64,000 nt of DNA from Sphingomonas glacialis (GCF_006439055.1 NZ_RCZC01000001.1:310001-374000); one strand, 5' to 3'. Positions 46,801-55,628 are shown, numbered from the stretch's first letter. Notes: generated by a model from the sequence alone, not told the origin. Made by a program: numbers and translations.

Positions 46801-47109
46801 GCTCGCGAGATCGAGCACATAGATGTTGGCGTTGCCGCCGCGCGTCGAGGTGAAGGCGAGCTTGGTCCCGTCGGGCGAATAGAGCGGGCGTGCCTCGGTC
46901 GCCGCATCGGTGACAAGCGGACGCGCGACACCGCCGTTCGCCGCGACCTCCCAGATGTCGCCGCCCGAAGCGAAGGCGATCAGCGCGCCGTCGGGGGAGA
47001 GCGTGGGCTCGGCGAAGGCGGGCCTGGCCTCCTGCGCCACAACGGGGGCAGCCAGCATGGTCGTGGCGAGCAAGCTCGCGGCGGCGAGCGCGCGACGTTG
47101 GAATGTCAT
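43867..47109 (-). CDS. Secreted tricorn-like S41 family peptidase
   Basis: A 1080-residue exported peptidase. Signal peptide 1-25 (VVAQ cleavage), then two long beta-propeller regions rich in SPDG (tricorn-type, about 30-660), a Pro/Ala linker, a PDZ domain (about 790-880) and an S41 tail with the nucleophile in TNESSLSDAEDF. These proteins usually degrade peptides that enter through the propellers. The start at 47107-47109 (MTFQRRA) is chosen because the signal peptide begins there. Very long open frames on the opposite strand here are high-GC shadows. Confidence 0.92.
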   Translation of the reverse strand: MTFQRRALAAASLLATTMLAAPVVAQEARPAFAEPTLSPDGALIAFASGGDIWEVAANGGVARPLVTDAATEARPLYSPDGTKLAFTSTRGGNANIYVLDLASGAVTRLTYAEAGEELDAWSPDGRYLYFASGVADVGRQPDIFRIAVDGGTPMQISRETYLAEFQAAPSPDGSTLAINTRGISAGQWWRNGTSHIDQTELWLKPVAEGGAFRRLLADGEKHAWPMWSRDGASLVYMSAKGGPENLWRVGVGAGAGPEQLTHFTHGRLLYPSMAANGSAIVFERDFGVWRYDPATGQAAAVPITLRGAASTTPRRHEQLQGFARMALSSDGQKIAVIGHGEVFATSAKDGGTAQRVTNTPGAEREVVWSPDSRRALVISERGLARWLVEYDVASGRETVLTRQGIASSPSYAPDGKSAAYVLDDRELHVVTLAGGADRTLFTGAIATDERDGPRPTWSPDGQYIAFPLLDSRSFVNVELVPAAGGAARPVSFLANGQMGGIAWSPDGTYILFDTAQRSEDSRIVRIDLLPHVPKFKEDKFSDLFKPGKQPGTPDTPSDTPAPATPKPLPIAAKKGAAPPPPAPKVKPVSIVWEGLRARATILPLGLNADTPVISPDGKTLVFRAREKGRANLYSYNLDELADEPPVAQQLTQSDRPKGDFALAGDGKTLFYLDGGRVISTPLDTPKPKPIPVGAEMDVDFATEKQIVFDEAWSILDRKFFDAKFNGQDWKALRARFQPYIAGARTPDEERRIINLMIGELNASHSGISLSPGAPGSARPNRVGDLGLRFDRAAYDAGRGLVVRQVVRLGPAAIERIAPGDRIVRVGGVPIGAYGNIDALLENSVGRRVALGVAGANGQRTVVVRPISVGAAAGLAYRQWVDDRRALVDRLSGGKLGYVHIADMSSESLDQLYLDLDAENQRRQGVVVDIRNNNGGFINGFAIDVFARANYLTMTPRDLFPLPGRQALGQRALGKPTVLVTNESSLSDAEDFTEGYRALGLGKVVGQPTAGWIIFTGGEPLIDGSSVRTPSTRIQDGRGQDMEMHPRPVDVTVTRPLGEGPGTDAQLSAAVDVLLAQVGKP

Positions 47110-47216
47110 GGAAAAGCCCCCTGGCGTGACGATGGTGTCGGCGCGTTGGCGCCCAACAAAGCGCAATTGCGCGACAATCACAAGCCGCGCCGACGGGGTG
47201 GCTTTGCGGTGGTCGC

Positions 47217-48602
47217 ATGGTACATCGCGGCGTGCGACCGATGACCTCCAGACCCGTTATCTTCGGCGCGATCGTGCTGCTCGCGCTGCTGCATGGCGCG
47301 CTGTTCTGGCCGGGAATCATGACCTGGGACGCGATCCGGCAATATGGCCAGGCGCTGAGCGGCCAATATGACGATTGGCACCCGCCGGCGATGAATTGGC
47401 TGTGGCGGCAATTGGGGCTGTTCGGTGCGGGGCCGGCGCCGATGCTCGTGCTGCAGCTTGCCCTGTATTGGGGTGGTACCGCGCTGTGGATGCAGGCGGC
47501 GTGGGCGCGCGGACGGCGCGGCGCGACCGGCGCGATCGCCTTGCTCGCGCTATCGCCGATCGTGCTGGTGCTGGTGGGGACGATCCTCAAGGACAGCCTG
47601 TTCGCGGGCACGCTGCTGCTCGCGAGCGGCTTGCTCGCCGCGCGACCGGGCGACCGCGCCGCGCGGATCGTCGCCGCGCTGCTGCTCGTCGCGGCGGCGA
47701 CGTTGCGATTCAATGCGGTTCCGGCGTGTCTCCCATTACTGCTGCTCGCCGTGCCTGCGGCGTGGCGGCGGACGGTGCCGCGGCTCGGGGCGACCGCGCT
47801 GCTCGCGGCGATCCCGCTGGTGCTCGCGCTGCCGCTCGCCAATGCCGCGCTGCACGCCAAGCGCAGCGGGGTCGAACTGTCGCTGGTGATCTATGATCTC
47901 GGCGGGATCGGTGCGTTCGCCAAGACCGATGTTTTCCCGCGCACCAGCGTGGCGAACCCGGTTGCGGTCAATGAAGACTGCTATTCGCCGATCTCGTGGG
48001 ACCGCTACGCTTGGTGGGGCGCGGCGCCGTGCGCAATCGGCTTCACCACGCTCGACGCACCGCTCAAGGCCGGGCACGGCCCCTATGGCTGGTGGGCCGC
48101 GGCGGTCGCCGCGCATCCCCTCGCTTATGCCGAACATCGCCTCGCGCATTTCGACCGCAACACGCGCTTCCTCGTCCACGATGCCGATTTACCGGGCCTG
48201 TCGCCGCAGTCCGATCCGAATCCTTGGGGCTTCACCGTCGCACCGAACGGCTGGCGCAGCGCGCTCCAGCACGCCGCCGACGCTACGTTGACGACACCGC
48301 CCGGCTGGCCGATCTGCTGGCTCGCGCTCGGGCTGGGCTTGCTGGTGCTGCGTCCCAGGCTCGGCGATGGCGATCCCGCCGTCGCGCTGGCGTGGTCCGC
48401 GGTGCTCTATGGCTTCAGCTACCTCCCGCTGAGCGTCGCATCCGAAGTGCGCTACCACTTCTGGACGATGACCGCGGTGGGGATCGCGGCGGCGCTCTTG
48501 CTGTCGCAGCGCGCGACGTGGCAGCTGCCGCGCTGGCGGCTCGCGGCGGCCGCGGCACCGCTGCTGATCGTGGTCGCGGCGGGCGTCATCGCGCGCGCCT
48601 GA
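47217..48602 (+). CDS. Polytopic membrane protein, GT-C glycosyltransferase-like
   Basis: A 461-residue integral membrane protein with about ten hydrophobic helices. The early periplasmic loop has MTWDAIRQYGQ and DDWHPPAMNWLW, an acidic/aromatic pattern like the first loop of GT-C-fold glycosyl or mannosyl transferases (Asp in a WDxxxQ/DWHPP setting). This suggests it uses a polyprenyl-phosphate sugar, but there is no firm family match. Start at 47217 or 47241. It is divergent from the S41 peptidase, sharing about 100 bases of upstream sequence. Confidence 0.68.
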   Translation: MVHRGVRPMTSRPVIFGAIVLLALLHGALFWPGIMTWDAIRQYGQALSGQYDDWHPPAMNWLWRQLGLFGAGPAPMLVLQLALYWGGTALWMQAAWARGRRGATGAIALLALSPIVLVLVGTILKDSLFAGTLLLASGLLAARPGDRAARIVAALLLVAAATLRFNAVPACLPLLLLAVPAAWRRTVPRLGATALLAAIPLVLALPLANAALHAKRSGVELSLVIYDLGGIGAFAKTDVFPRTSVANPVAVNEDCYSPISWDRYAWWGAAPCAIGFTTLDAPLKAGHGPYGWWAAAVAAHPLAYAEHRLAHFDRNTRFLVHDADLPGLSPQSDPNPWGFTVAPNGWRSALQHAADATLTTPPGWPICWLALGLGLLVLRPRLGDGDPAVALAWSAVLYGFSYLPLSVASEVRYHFWTMTAVGIAAALLLSQRATWQLPRWRLAAAAAPLLIVVAAGVIARA

Positions 48603-48651
48603 GGGCTGGAAGCGTTTTGAAGCGGCGCGTTCCTGCTCTAGGGCTGCGGCC

Positions 48652-49335
48652 ATGAAGCGTTTCTGGACCAACGTCACCCTCGACGACACCCGCGCCGTCT
48701 TTCTCGACGGCAAGCCGGTGCGCACCCCCGGCCGCGTGCCGCTCGCGCCGCCGACCGATGGGCTTGCCGAAGCCGTCGCCGAAGAATGGCGCGCGGTCGA
48801 GGGCGAGATCGACCCGCGCGCGATGCCGCTCACCGGACTCGCCAATGCGGCGATCGACCGGATATCGCCCGACCCGGCGCTGTTCGCGCAAGGCCTCGCC
48901 GCTTATGCCGAGAGCGACCTGCTCTGCTACCGCGCCGATTCGCCCGACGATCTGGTCGCGCGTCAGGCCGCCGCCTGGGATCCGCTGATCGACTGGGCGC
49001 GGTTGCGCTATGACGTCCATGTCGAGGTCGTCACCGGCATCCTGCACCGCGCACAACCCGCGGCGACGCTCCAGCGACTCGGCGATGCCATCGCGGTGCG
49101 GGGAGCCTATGAACTGGCGGCGCTGTCGCCGATCGTGACGATCGGCGGCTCGCTGATCGCGGCGCTCGCGCTCGCCGAGCAGGCGGCGACGCCCGAACAG
49201 GTGTGGGACGCGGTGACGCTCGACGAGGACTATCAGGCCGAACGCTGGGGCCGCGACCCGCTCGCCGAGGCGGGAATTGCCACGCGCCGCCGTGATTTCG
49301 GCGCGGGCGTGCGGATGCTGGAATTGCTGCGGTAG
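48652..49335 (+). CDS. ATP12 family chaperone for F1-ATPase assembly
   Basis: A 227-residue protein with the ATP12 family pattern: KRFWTNVTLD at the N-terminus, VRTPGRVPLAPPTDGLAEAVAEEWRAV, PLTGLANAAIDR, LLCYRADSPDDLVARQAAAWDPLIDW, then the C-terminal EEQAATPEQVWDAVTLDEDYQAERWGRD-type region. ATP12 binds the alpha subunit of F1-ATPase during assembly; the family is found in mitochondria and alphaproteobacteria. It begins 49 bases after the membrane-protein gene. Confidence 0.93.
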   Translation: MKRFWTNVTLDDTRAVFLDGKPVRTPGRVPLAPPTDGLAEAVAEEWRAVEGEIDPRAMPLTGLANAAIDRISPDPALFAQGLAAYAESDLLCYRADSPDDLVARQAAAWDPLIDWARLRYDVHVEVVTGILHRAQPAATLQRLGDAIAVRGAYELAALSPIVTIGGSLIAALALAEQAATPEQVWDAVTLDEDYQAERWGRDPLAEAGIATRRRDFGAGVRMLELLR

Positions 49336-49362
49336 GCGCTCGGAACAGACACCACCCTCTTC

Positions 49363-49390
49363 GTCACCCCGGCACAAGGCCGGGGTGCCG
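49363..49390. repeat. Short palindrome related to the type B repeats
   Basis: GTCACCCCGGC and GCCGGGGTGCC arms with a small loop between the convergent ATP12 and gmk genes, sharing the GTCACCCCGG arm of type B elements. Confidence 0.7.
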
Positions 49391-49404
49391 GCTAGGGCGC
49401 GCGC

Positions 49405-50061
49405 TTACTTCTCCGGCAAACGCCGAATAAAACCAATCATCCCGCGCTGGCGCGAGCGCTTGAGGCGTTCGGCGGTCAGGATCGTCTGGACGCACTCGTA
49501 GCAATCGTCGAGATCATCATTGACCAGCACATAGTCATAGCCGTCCCAATGGCTCACCTCGGCCTGCGCGCGGTCCATGCGGCGGTCGATCACTTCCTGC
49601 GTGTCGGTGTTGCGATCCTCGAGTCGCTGGCGCAGCGTCTTGAGGCCGGGCGGCAAAATGAACACGCGGACCACGTCGCCACCGGCAAGCTGGAACAGCT
49701 GCTGCGCGCCCTGCCAGTCGATATCGAACAGAATGTCCTGCCCGTGCTCGAGATCCTTGAACACGGTGTCGCGCGGCGTGCCGTAGCGCTCGTCGAACAC
49801 GCGCGCCCATTCGAGGAACTGGTCGTCCTCCGCCATCGCGCGGAAGGTTTCCTTGTCGACGAAGTGATAGTCCTTGCCGTCGACCTCGCCCTTGCGCGGC
49901 GCACGCGTCGTATAGGACACCGACATCTTGATGCGGTTGCGCTCTTCCTTGAGCAGACGGTTGGCAATCGTGGACTTGCCCGCGCCGGACGGCGAGGACA
50001 GCACGAACATCAGCCCGCGACGCTTGAAGTTCTTGGGCTGGGAGGAGCGATGATCGACCAT
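49405..50061 (-). CDS. gmk: Guanylate kinase
   Basis: Phosphorylates GMP to GDP, an essential step of guanine nucleotide synthesis. The 218-residue protein has the P-loop LSSPSGAGKSTIANRL, the GMP-binding signature SVSYTTRAPRKGEVDGKDYHF, and FDIDWQGAQQL. The start at 50059-50061 (MVDHRSSQPKNF) is selected; a 7-residue longer reading is possible. The small membrane protein and fumC lie upstream on the same strand. Confidence 0.95.
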   Translation of the reverse strand: MVDHRSSQPKNFKRRGLMFVLSSPSGAGKSTIANRLLKEERNRIKMSVSYTTRAPRKGEVDGKDYHFVDKETFRAMAEDDQFLEWARVFDERYGTPRDTVFKDLEHGQDILFDIDWQGAQQLFQLAGGDVVRVFILPPGLKTLRQRLEDRNTDTQEVIDRRMDRAQAEVSHWDGYDYVLVNDDLDDCYECVQTILTAERLKRSRQRGMIGFIRRLPEK

Positions 50062-50112
50062 GCGCGCTAGTGGCGCGGGCATGCCCCTCCCGTCAAGGTT
50101 TGCTGTGCCGAC

Positions 50113-50334
50113 TCAGGCGCGCGGCGTATCCTCGCCGAACACGCGCGTCTTGAGCTGGCCGAGGCCGCGCAGGACGAGCCAACCGGTCGCGAAGGTCAGC
50201 GCCAGCGGAATCACCGCCTTGACGACATTGGCGACGATCGCACCTTCGATCGCACCATCGACCGTGCTGTCATCCCCGTCCGAACCGTCGATCGCCGCGC
50301 CGATCGCGGCGCCAATCATCGTCGTAAAACTCAT
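50113..50334 (-). CDS. Small membrane protein of unknown function
   Basis: A 73-residue protein with a glycine-zipper-like N-terminus (MIGAAIGAAIDG), an acidic patch (DGSDGDDSTVDG) and one clear transmembrane helix (VIPLALTFATGWLVLRGLG). Glycine-zipper small proteins can oligomerise in membranes. No recognised family and no obvious partner among its neighbours gmk and fumC. Confidence 0.65.
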   Translation of the reverse strand: MSFTTMIGAAIGAAIDGSDGDDSTVDGAIEGAIVANVVKAVIPLALTFATGWLVLRGLGQLKTRVFGEDTPRA

Positions 50335-50392
50335 CGTACTGTCTCCCGTTCGTTACGCTCAGCGCACGAAATCGCCGATGGTTCCGGTAGCG

Positions 50393-51778
50393 TCAAACCA
50401 TGCGTTCGGGGCGAACCAGCCGGTCGAAGGTCGCGGCATCGACGAGGCCGAGCGCGAGTCCCGCCTCTTTCAGCGTCAGGCCTTCGTGGTGCGCGTGCTT
50501 GGCGATCTTGGCGGCATTGTCATACCCGATCTCAGGGGCGAGCGCGGTGACGAGCATCAGCGAGCGATCGACCAGCTCGGCGATTCGCGCGCGATTCGGC
50601 TCGATTCCCTCGACGCAACGCTCGGCGAAGCTCGCCATGCCGACGGCGAGGAGATCGATCGAGCGCAGCAGCGCGGCGCCGAGCATCGGCTTGAACACGT
50701 TGAGTTCGAGATGCCCCTGCAAGCCGCCGATCGTGATCGCCTGGTGGTTGCCGATCACTTGTGCGGCGACCATCGTCAGCATTTCGCACTGCGTCGGGTT
50801 GACCTTGCCCGGCATGATCGAGCTGCCCGGCTCGTTCTCGGGCAGATGCAGTTCGCCGAGCCCCGAGCGCGGGCCGGAACCCAGCAAACGGATATCGTTG
50901 GCGATCTTGGTCAGCGCGACGGCGAGAGTGTTGAGCGTTCCCGAGACGTGGACGATCGGGTCGTTCGACGCGAGCGCCTCGAACTTGTTGGGCATCGTCT
51001 CGAAGGCGAGTCCCGTCAGCCGCGCGATCTCGGCGGCGATCGCGACATCGAAGCCGGCGGGCGCGTTGAGCCCGGTGCCGACCGCGGTCCCACCCTGCGC
51101 GAGCAGCAGCATGTTGTGCGTGATCGCGGGTTCGATGCGGTGGTAGCAACGGTAGAGCTGCACCGCGTAGCCCGAGAATTCCTGGCCGAGCGTGATTGGT
51201 GTCGCGTCCTGCAGATGCGTGCGACCGATCTTGACCACGTCGTGCCAAGCGTCCGACTTGGTCTTCACCGCACGGTTGAGCCGGTCGAGCGCCGGGAGCA
51301 GCCGCTGCGTCGCGCCAATCGCGGCCGCGATGTGGAGCGCGGTCGGGAAGCTGTCGTTCGACGACTGGCTCATATTGACGTGGTCGTTGGGATGGACCGG
51401 GGTCTTGCCACCGCGTTTGCCGGTGAGGATCTCGTTGGCGCGGCCGGCGATGACCTCGTTGACGTTCATGTTCGACTGCGTGCCGCTGCCGGTCTGCCAG
51501 ATGACGAGCGGAAACTGGTCGTCGAGCTTGCCCGCGGCGACCTCGGCGGCGGCCGATTCGATCGCGTCGGCGATGTCTGGGGCGAGACCGTGCGCACGAT
51601 TCACGCGCGCGGCGGCCTGCTTCACCAGCGCGAGCGCGTGGATGATCGCGATCGGCATCCGCTCGGTCGCGGCGAACGGGAAGTTCTCGATCGAGCGCTG
51701 CGTCTGCGCGCCCCAATAGGCGGTGGCGGGGACTTCGATGGGGCCGAGCGAATCGGTCTCGGTGCGGGTGTCGGTCAT
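50393..51778 (-). CDS. fumC: Fumarate hydratase, class II
   Basis: Interconverts fumarate and L-malate in the TCA cycle without an iron-sulfur cluster, so it resists oxidative stress. At 461 residues it has the FumC N-terminal [13 protein letters not shown], the active-site region with [13 protein letters not shown] and the lyase signature [13 protein letters not shown]. It is monocistronic or leads the gmk group. A type A-like repeat lies between it and sspB. Confidence 0.96.
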   Translation of the reverse strand: MTDTRTETDSLGPIEVPATAYWGAQTQRSIENFPFAATERMPIAIIHALALVKQAAARVNRAHGLAPDIADAIESAAAEVAAGKLDDQFPLVIWQTGSGTQSNMNVNEVIAGRANEILTGKRGGKTPVHPNDHVNMSQSSNDSFPTALHIAAAIGATQRLLPALDRLNRAVKTKSDAWHDVVKIGRTHLQDATPITLGQEFSGYAVQLYRCYHRIEPAITHNMLLLAQGGTAVGTGLNAPAGFDVAIAAEIARLTGLAFETMPNKFEALASNDPIVHVSGTLNTLAVALTKIANDIRLLGSGPRSGLGELHLPENEPGSSIMPGKVNPTQCEMLTMVAAQVIGNHQAITIGGLQGHLELNVFKPMLGAALLRSIDLLAVGMASFAERCVEGIEPNRARIAELVDRSLMLVTALAPEIGYDNAAKIAKHAHHEGLTLKEAGLALGLVDAATFDRLVRPERMV

Positions 51779-51790
51779 TCAGCCTCCTTA

Positions 51791-51925
51791 TTCCCTCTCC
51801 CTTTGGGAGAGGGAGGGAGCCGCAAAGCGGCGGAAGGGTGAGGACAGGGTTAGGGCGTGTACTGCCCTCACCCTTCCCACCGCTGACGCGGCGGGCCCCT
51901 TCCCTCTCCCAATGGGAGAGGGAGA
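51791..51925. repeat. Variant interspersed palindromic repeat (related to type A)
   Basis: About 135 bases with outer arms CCCTCTCCCTTTGGGAGAGGG and CCCTCTCCCAATGGGAGAGGG and inner arms GGAAGGGTGAGG / CCTCACCCTTCC that pair. The layout (two hairpins, inner pairing arms) is the same as type A but the sequence differs. Confidence 0.85.
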
Positions 51926-51926
51926 C

Positions 51927-52409
51927 TTACTTCTTTCTTTTGAAATCCACCGCGACGACGTTCGATCCGTCCTCGACCGGCTTGTGGATCGGCTCGTCAT
52001 TCTCGGCGGTGTCGTGCGGCTCGGGGCCGTCGGGAATATCCTGCGCCTGGAAGCGCAGTTCGAAATTGACCGCGGGATCATGGAAACCGGTGATCGCCGA
52101 ATAGGGAATCACCAACTTCGAGGCGACCTGGTTGAAGCTCAGGCCGACCGAGAAGCGCTCGTCGTCGACGACCAGGTCCCAATAGCGGTTCTGCATCACG
52201 ATCGTCATCTCGTCGGGGAACCGCTCGAGCAGCCGCTGCGGGATGTCGACGCCGGGTGCCTGCGTCTTAAAGGTGATATAGAAATGGTGCTCGCCCGGCA
52301 GGCCACCATTGGTCGCCACCGACCCAAGGACTCGGCCGACCACGGCACGCAGGGCTTCCTGTACGATGTCATCGTAGGGAATCAGGCTATCGGGCATGCC
52401 ATCGCTCAT
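51927..52409 (-). CDS. sspB: SspB family ClpXP adaptor protein
   Basis: A 160-residue SspB of the alphaproteobacterial SspB-alpha type. The folded part has LIPYDDIVQEALRAVVGRVL, GEHHFYITFKT, DEMTIVMQNRYWDLVVDDERFSVGLSFN and PFSAITGF-like IPYSAITGFHDPAV. The C-terminus ends in an acidic linker and a short hydrophobic-basic tail (VVAVDFKRKK) that docks on ClpX. It delivers ssrA-tagged proteins to ClpXP. ClpA and the CpdR-like receiver of the same proteolysis network are also in this window. Confidence 0.92.
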   Translation of the reverse strand: MSDGMPDSLIPYDDIVQEALRAVVGRVLGSVATNGGLPGEHHFYITFKTQAPGVDIPQRLLERFPDEMTIVMQNRYWDLVVDDERFSVGLSFNQVASKLVIPYSAITGFHDPAVNFELRFQAQDIPDGPEPHDTAENDEPIHKPVEDGSNVVAVDFKRKK

Positions 52410-52480
52410 GCGCCCTTGGGTAGCGCGGTTTGATGGCGGGTCAAGATTGCATGAGCCCCCGAGCGCGCTATGGGAGACGA

Positions 52481-53068
52481 ATGCGCACCGCCACGATCAG
52501 CCGCCGGACCAGCGAGACCTCCATCGACGTCTCGGTCAACCTCGATGGAACGGGGGCGTTCCAGATTTCGACCGGGATCGGCTTCTTCGATCACATGCTC
52601 GAACAGCTTAGCCGCCACTCGCTGATCGACCTGGACGTCAAGACCGTCGGCGATCTGCATATCGACCAGCACCACACCGTCGAGGACACCGGCCTCGCGA
52701 TCGGCGCGGCGATCCTTGAGGCGTTGGGCGAAAAGCGCGGCATCCGCCGCTACGCCGACGCGCATTCGCCGATGGACGAGACGCTGACGCGCGTCGCGAT
52801 CGACATTTCGGGACGGCCGTATCTCGTGTGGAAGACCGAATTCTCGCAGAAGAAACTGGGCGAGATGGACACCGAGATGTTCGAGCATTTCTTCCACTCG
52901 TTCGCGCAGACCGCGGGGATCACGCTCCACATCGAGACGCTGTACGGGTCGAACAACCATCACATCGCCGAGGCGGCGTTCAAGGGCGTGGCGCGGGCGT
53001 TGCGCGAAGCGGTCGAGCTTGATCCGCGCAAGGCGGGGGTGATCCCCAGCACCAAGGGGACGTTGTGA
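52481..53068 (+). CDS. hisB: Imidazoleglycerol-phosphate dehydratase
   Basis: Sixth step of histidine synthesis, a manganese enzyme giving imidazole acetol phosphate. The 195-residue protein has [14 protein letters not shown], the metal site [12 protein letters not shown], and [19 protein letters not shown] with the second metal histidines ([11 protein letters not shown]). It begins the his group hisB-hisH-hisA-hisF-hisE. The start at 52481 is chosen because the family N-terminus begins there; earlier ATGs are in frame but implausible. A type B repeat follows it. Confidence 0.95.
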   Translation: MRTATISRRTSETSIDVSVNLDGTGAFQISTGIGFFDHMLEQLSRHSLIDLDVKTVGDLHIDQHHTVEDTGLAIGAAILEALGEKRGIRRYADAHSPMDETLTRVAIDISGRPYLVWKTEFSQKKLGEMDTEMFEHFFHSFAQTAGITLHIETLYGSNNHHIAEAAFKGVARALREAVELDPRKAGVIPSTKGTL

Positions 53069-53074
53069 GCTGCG

Positions 53075-53164
53075 CGTCGCCCCGGCGGAGGCCGGGGCCG
53101 CTACGCAATGTGGCGAGCGGTCCGCACAGCACCTCAGCGGCCCCGGCCTCCGCCGGGGCGACGA
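53075..53164. repeat. Type B interspersed palindromic repeat, copy 2 (hisB-hisH gap)
   Basis: About 90 bases. It starts CGTCGCCCCGGCGGAGGCCG and ends GGCCTCCGCCGGGGCGACGA; the two ends are long complementary arms. It fills almost the whole gap between hisB and hisH. Confidence 0.9.
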
Positions 53165-53165
53165 T

Positions 53166-53771
53166 ATGACCCTCGCCCTCATCGATTACGGCGCGGGTAA
53201 CCTCCACTCGGTCGCCAACGCGCTGAAGGCCGCGGGCAGCACCGACGTGCTCGTCACCGCCGATGCAGACGCGGTGCTCAAGGCCGACCGTATCGTCCTC
53301 CCCGGCGTCGGCGCGTTCGGCGCGTGCGCTGCCGCGTTGCGCGCGGTGCCGGGGATGGTCGAGGCGCTCGAGCAGCGCGTTCGCCGCGACGGCGTGCCGT
53401 TCCTCGGCATCTGCGTCGGGATGCAATTGATGGCCGATACCGGCGAAGAGCACGGCGTCCATGCCGGGCTCGGCTGGGTCGCCGGCACGGTGCGTCACCT
53501 CACGCCCAACGATGCGACCGCGAAAGTCCCGCACATGGGCTGGAACGACGTTGTGCCCGTCACGCCGCACGCGCTGATCGTGCCGGGCGAGGCGTATTTC
53601 CTGCACAGCTACGCCTTCGAAGGCGCCGACACGCTGGCGACGACCGAGCATGCCGGCCAGGTCACCGCCGCGATCGGGCGCGACAATCTGCTCGGCGTGC
53701 AATTCCATCCCGAAAAGAGCCAGCGCTACGGGCTTGCGCTGCTCGAGAGGTTCCTGACGTGGAAGCCGTAA
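53166..53771 (+). CDS. hisH: Imidazole glycerol phosphate synthase, glutaminase subunit
   Basis: HisH releases ammonia from glutamine for the synthase HisF. The 201-residue class I amidotransferase has the nucleophile in GICVGMQLM, the catalytic His/Glu near the C-terminus in VQFHPEKSQ, and DYGAGNLHSV at the N-terminus. It lies between type B repeats, directly upstream of hisA. Confidence 0.95.
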   Translation: MTLALIDYGAGNLHSVANALKAAGSTDVLVTADADAVLKADRIVLPGVGAFGACAAALRAVPGMVEALEQRVRRDGVPFLGICVGMQLMADTGEEHGVHAGLGWVAGTVRHLTPNDATAKVPHMGWNDVVPVTPHALIVPGEAYFLHSYAFEGADTLATTEHAGQVTAAIGRDNLLGVQFHPEKSQRYGLALLERFLTWKP

Positions 53772-53772
53772 T

Positions 53773-53860
53773 CGTCGCCCCGGCGCAGGCCGGGGCCGCC
53801 GCGTTTGGGGCACCCGACGCGCACCACAGTCTAACGGCCCCGGCCTCCGCCAGGGCGACG
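53773..53860. repeat. Type B interspersed palindromic repeat, copy 3 (hisH-hisA gap)
   Basis: About 88 bases, starting CGTCGCCCCGGCGCAGGCCG and ending GGCCTCCGCCAGGGCGACGA, with long complementary ends. It lies between hisH and hisA. Confidence 0.88.
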
Positions 53861-53868
53861 AGGATTTC

Positions 53869-54603
53869 ATGACGCTGATCATCTTCCCCGCGATCGACCT
53901 CAAGGGCGGCCAGGTCGTCCGCCTCGCCGAAGGCGATATGGACCGCGCGACCGTCTATGGCGACGATCCCGCCGCGCAGGCGATGCTGTTCGCCGAGCAG
54001 GGTGCGGAATATCTGCACGTCGTCGATCTCGACGGCGCGTTCGCCGGCAAGTCGGTCAATGGGGAGGCGGTCGCCGAGATCGTCAAGCGTTTCCCCGGCC
54101 ATGTGCAGCTGGGCGGCGGGATCCGTGACCGCGTGGGGATCGAACGCTGGTTCGACATGGGCGTGTCGCGCGTCGTGATCGGTACGGCCGCCTTGGAAAA
54201 CCCCGAGCTGGTGCGTGAGGCCGCGCGCGATTTTCCCGGCGGGATCGTCGTCGCGGTCGATGCCAAGGACGGTTTTGTCGCGACCAAGGGCTGGGCCGAC
54301 GTCTCGACGATCGAAGTCGCCGACATGGCGCGGCAGTTCGAGGATGCGGGTGTCGCGGCGCTGCTGTTCACCGATGTCGGGCGCGACGGGATGCTCAAGG
54401 GGGCCAACGTCCAGGCGACCGTCGATCTGGCGCGCGCGGTGAAGATTCCGGTGATCGCCAGCGGCGGCGTCAAGGGGATTGCCGAGATCCATGTGCTGGC
54501 GCTGCATGCGCGCGACGGGATCGAAGGCGTGATTACGGGCCGGGCACTGTATGACGGCCGGCTCGATCTGGCTGCCGCGATCGCTGTGGCGGCAGCGGCG
54601 TGA
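53869..54603 (+). CDS. hisA: Phosphoribosylformimino-5-aminoimidazole carboxamide ribotide isomerase
   Basis: HisA is the Amadori isomerase of histidine synthesis. At 244 residues it shows the (beta/alpha)8 signature with [16 protein letters not shown] at the N-terminus (first catalytic Asp), VQLGGGIRD, and the C-terminal catalytic Asp/Thr region [13 protein letters not shown], then [12 protein letters not shown]. HisF, its structural cousin, follows after a type A repeat. Confidence 0.96.
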   Translation: MTLIIFPAIDLKGGQVVRLAEGDMDRATVYGDDPAAQAMLFAEQGAEYLHVVDLDGAFAGKSVNGEAVAEIVKRFPGHVQLGGGIRDRVGIERWFDMGVSRVVIGTAALENPELVREAARDFPGGIVVAVDAKDGFVATKGWADVSTIEVADMARQFEDAGVAALLFTDVGRDGMLKGANVQATVDLARAVKIPVIASGGVKGIAEIHVLALHARDGIEGVITGRALYDGRLDLAAAIAVAAAA

Positions 54604-54617
54604 GCGGGCGCAACCGC

Positions 54618-54723
54618 CCCCCCTCCCTGGAAGGGAGGGGCTGGGGGTGGGTCGGCCCGTTGTCGCGGGCAGCCCCAACCCTAGGCCGACCCACCCCCGC
54701 CCCCTCCCTTTCAGGGAGGGGAG
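54618..54723. repeat. Type A interspersed palindromic repeat, copy 5 (hisA-hisF gap)
   Basis: About 106 bases, typical outer hairpins and inner GGGTGGGTCGGCCC / GGCCGACCCACCC arms. Its end GGAGGGGAG lies 7 bases before the hisF ATG and provides the apparent Shine-Dalgarno sequence. Confidence 0.92.
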
Positions 54724-54730
54724 AAAAACG

Positions 54731-55501
54731 ATGACCGTCCGCGCCCGTGTCATTCCCTGCCTCGACGTCGCCAATGGCCGCGTCGTCAAGGGCGTCAACT
54801 TCGTCGATCTCAAGGACGCCGGCGATCCGGTCGAGCAGGCGCGCGCCTATGACGCTGCCGGCGCCGACGAACTCTGCTTCCTCGACATCGGTGCGAGCCA
54901 CGAGGCGCGCGGCACGATCCTCGACGTCGTGCGCCGCACCGCAGAGGTGTGCTTCATGCCGCTGACCGTCGGCGGCGGGGTCCGATCGGTCGAGGATGCG
55001 CGCGCGCTGCTGCTCGCAGGCGCCGACAAGGTCGCGGTCAATTCCGCCGCGGTCGCGCGGCCCGAACTCGTCGCCGAGCTCGCCGACAAGTTCGGCAGCC
55101 AGTGCGTCGTCGCCTCGGTCGACGCGCGCAAGGTCGATGGCGGCTGGGAAGTGTTCACGCATGGCGGCAGGCGGGCGACGGGAATCGACGCGGTCGCGCA
55201 TGCGCTGCGCCTCGCCGAGCTCGGCGCGGGCGAGTTGCTCGTCACCTCGATGGACCGTGACGGGACCAAGAGCGGCTTCGACCTCGCGCTGACGCGGACG
55301 ATCGCCGATCAAGTGCGCGTGCCAGTGGTGGCAAGCGGCGGCGTCGGCGGGCTCGCCGATCTCGTCGCGGGGATCAGCGAAGGGCATGCGAGCGCAGTGC
55401 TCGCGGCGTCGATCTTCCATTTCGGCGAGGTCAGCATCGCCCAGGCGCATGCGGCGCTCGGCGCAGCGGGGATCCCGGTGCGGCGGCCGGTTTCGGGCTG
55501 A
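54731..55501 (+). CDS. hisF: Imidazole glycerol phosphate synthase, cyclase subunit
   Basis: HisF makes imidazole glycerol phosphate and AICAR using ammonia from HisH. The 256-residue barrel has [22 protein letters not shown] (catalytic Asp), [28 protein letters not shown] (second Asp) and [14 protein letters not shown]. The start at 54731 is the family N-terminus; its ribosome site belongs to the preceding repeat. A type B-like element follows. Confidence 0.96.
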   Translation: MTVRARVIPCLDVANGRVVKGVNFVDLKDAGDPVEQARAYDAAGADELCFLDIGASHEARGTILDVVRRTAEVCFMPLTVGGGVRSVEDARALLLAGADKVAVNSAAVARPELVAELADKFGSQCVVASVDARKVDGGWEVFTHGGRRATGIDAVAHALRLAELGAGELLVTSMDRDGTKSGFDLALTRTIADQVRVPVVASGGVGGLADLVAGISEGHASAVLAASIFHFGEVSIAQAHAALGAAGIPVRRPVSG

Positions 55502-55540
55502 GCTCGACCCTTTCTCTCTCTGCCTTTCTTCCTCGGCAAC

Positions 55541-55628
55541 GGCCGGGGCCCGGTCGAGAGCCGTTTGCTGGAGACCGCTGCGTGAGATGGCTTGACCATC
55601 GCGACTAGGCCCCGGCCTTCGCCGGGGA
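55541..55628. repeat. Type B interspersed palindromic repeat, copy 4 (hisF-hisE gap)
   Basis: About 88 bases starting GGCCGGGGCC and ending with GGCCCCGGCCTTCGCCGGGG; less complete than the other copies (it lacks the outer CGTCRC arm at the left). It lies between hisF and the small membrane protein. Confidence 0.75.
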
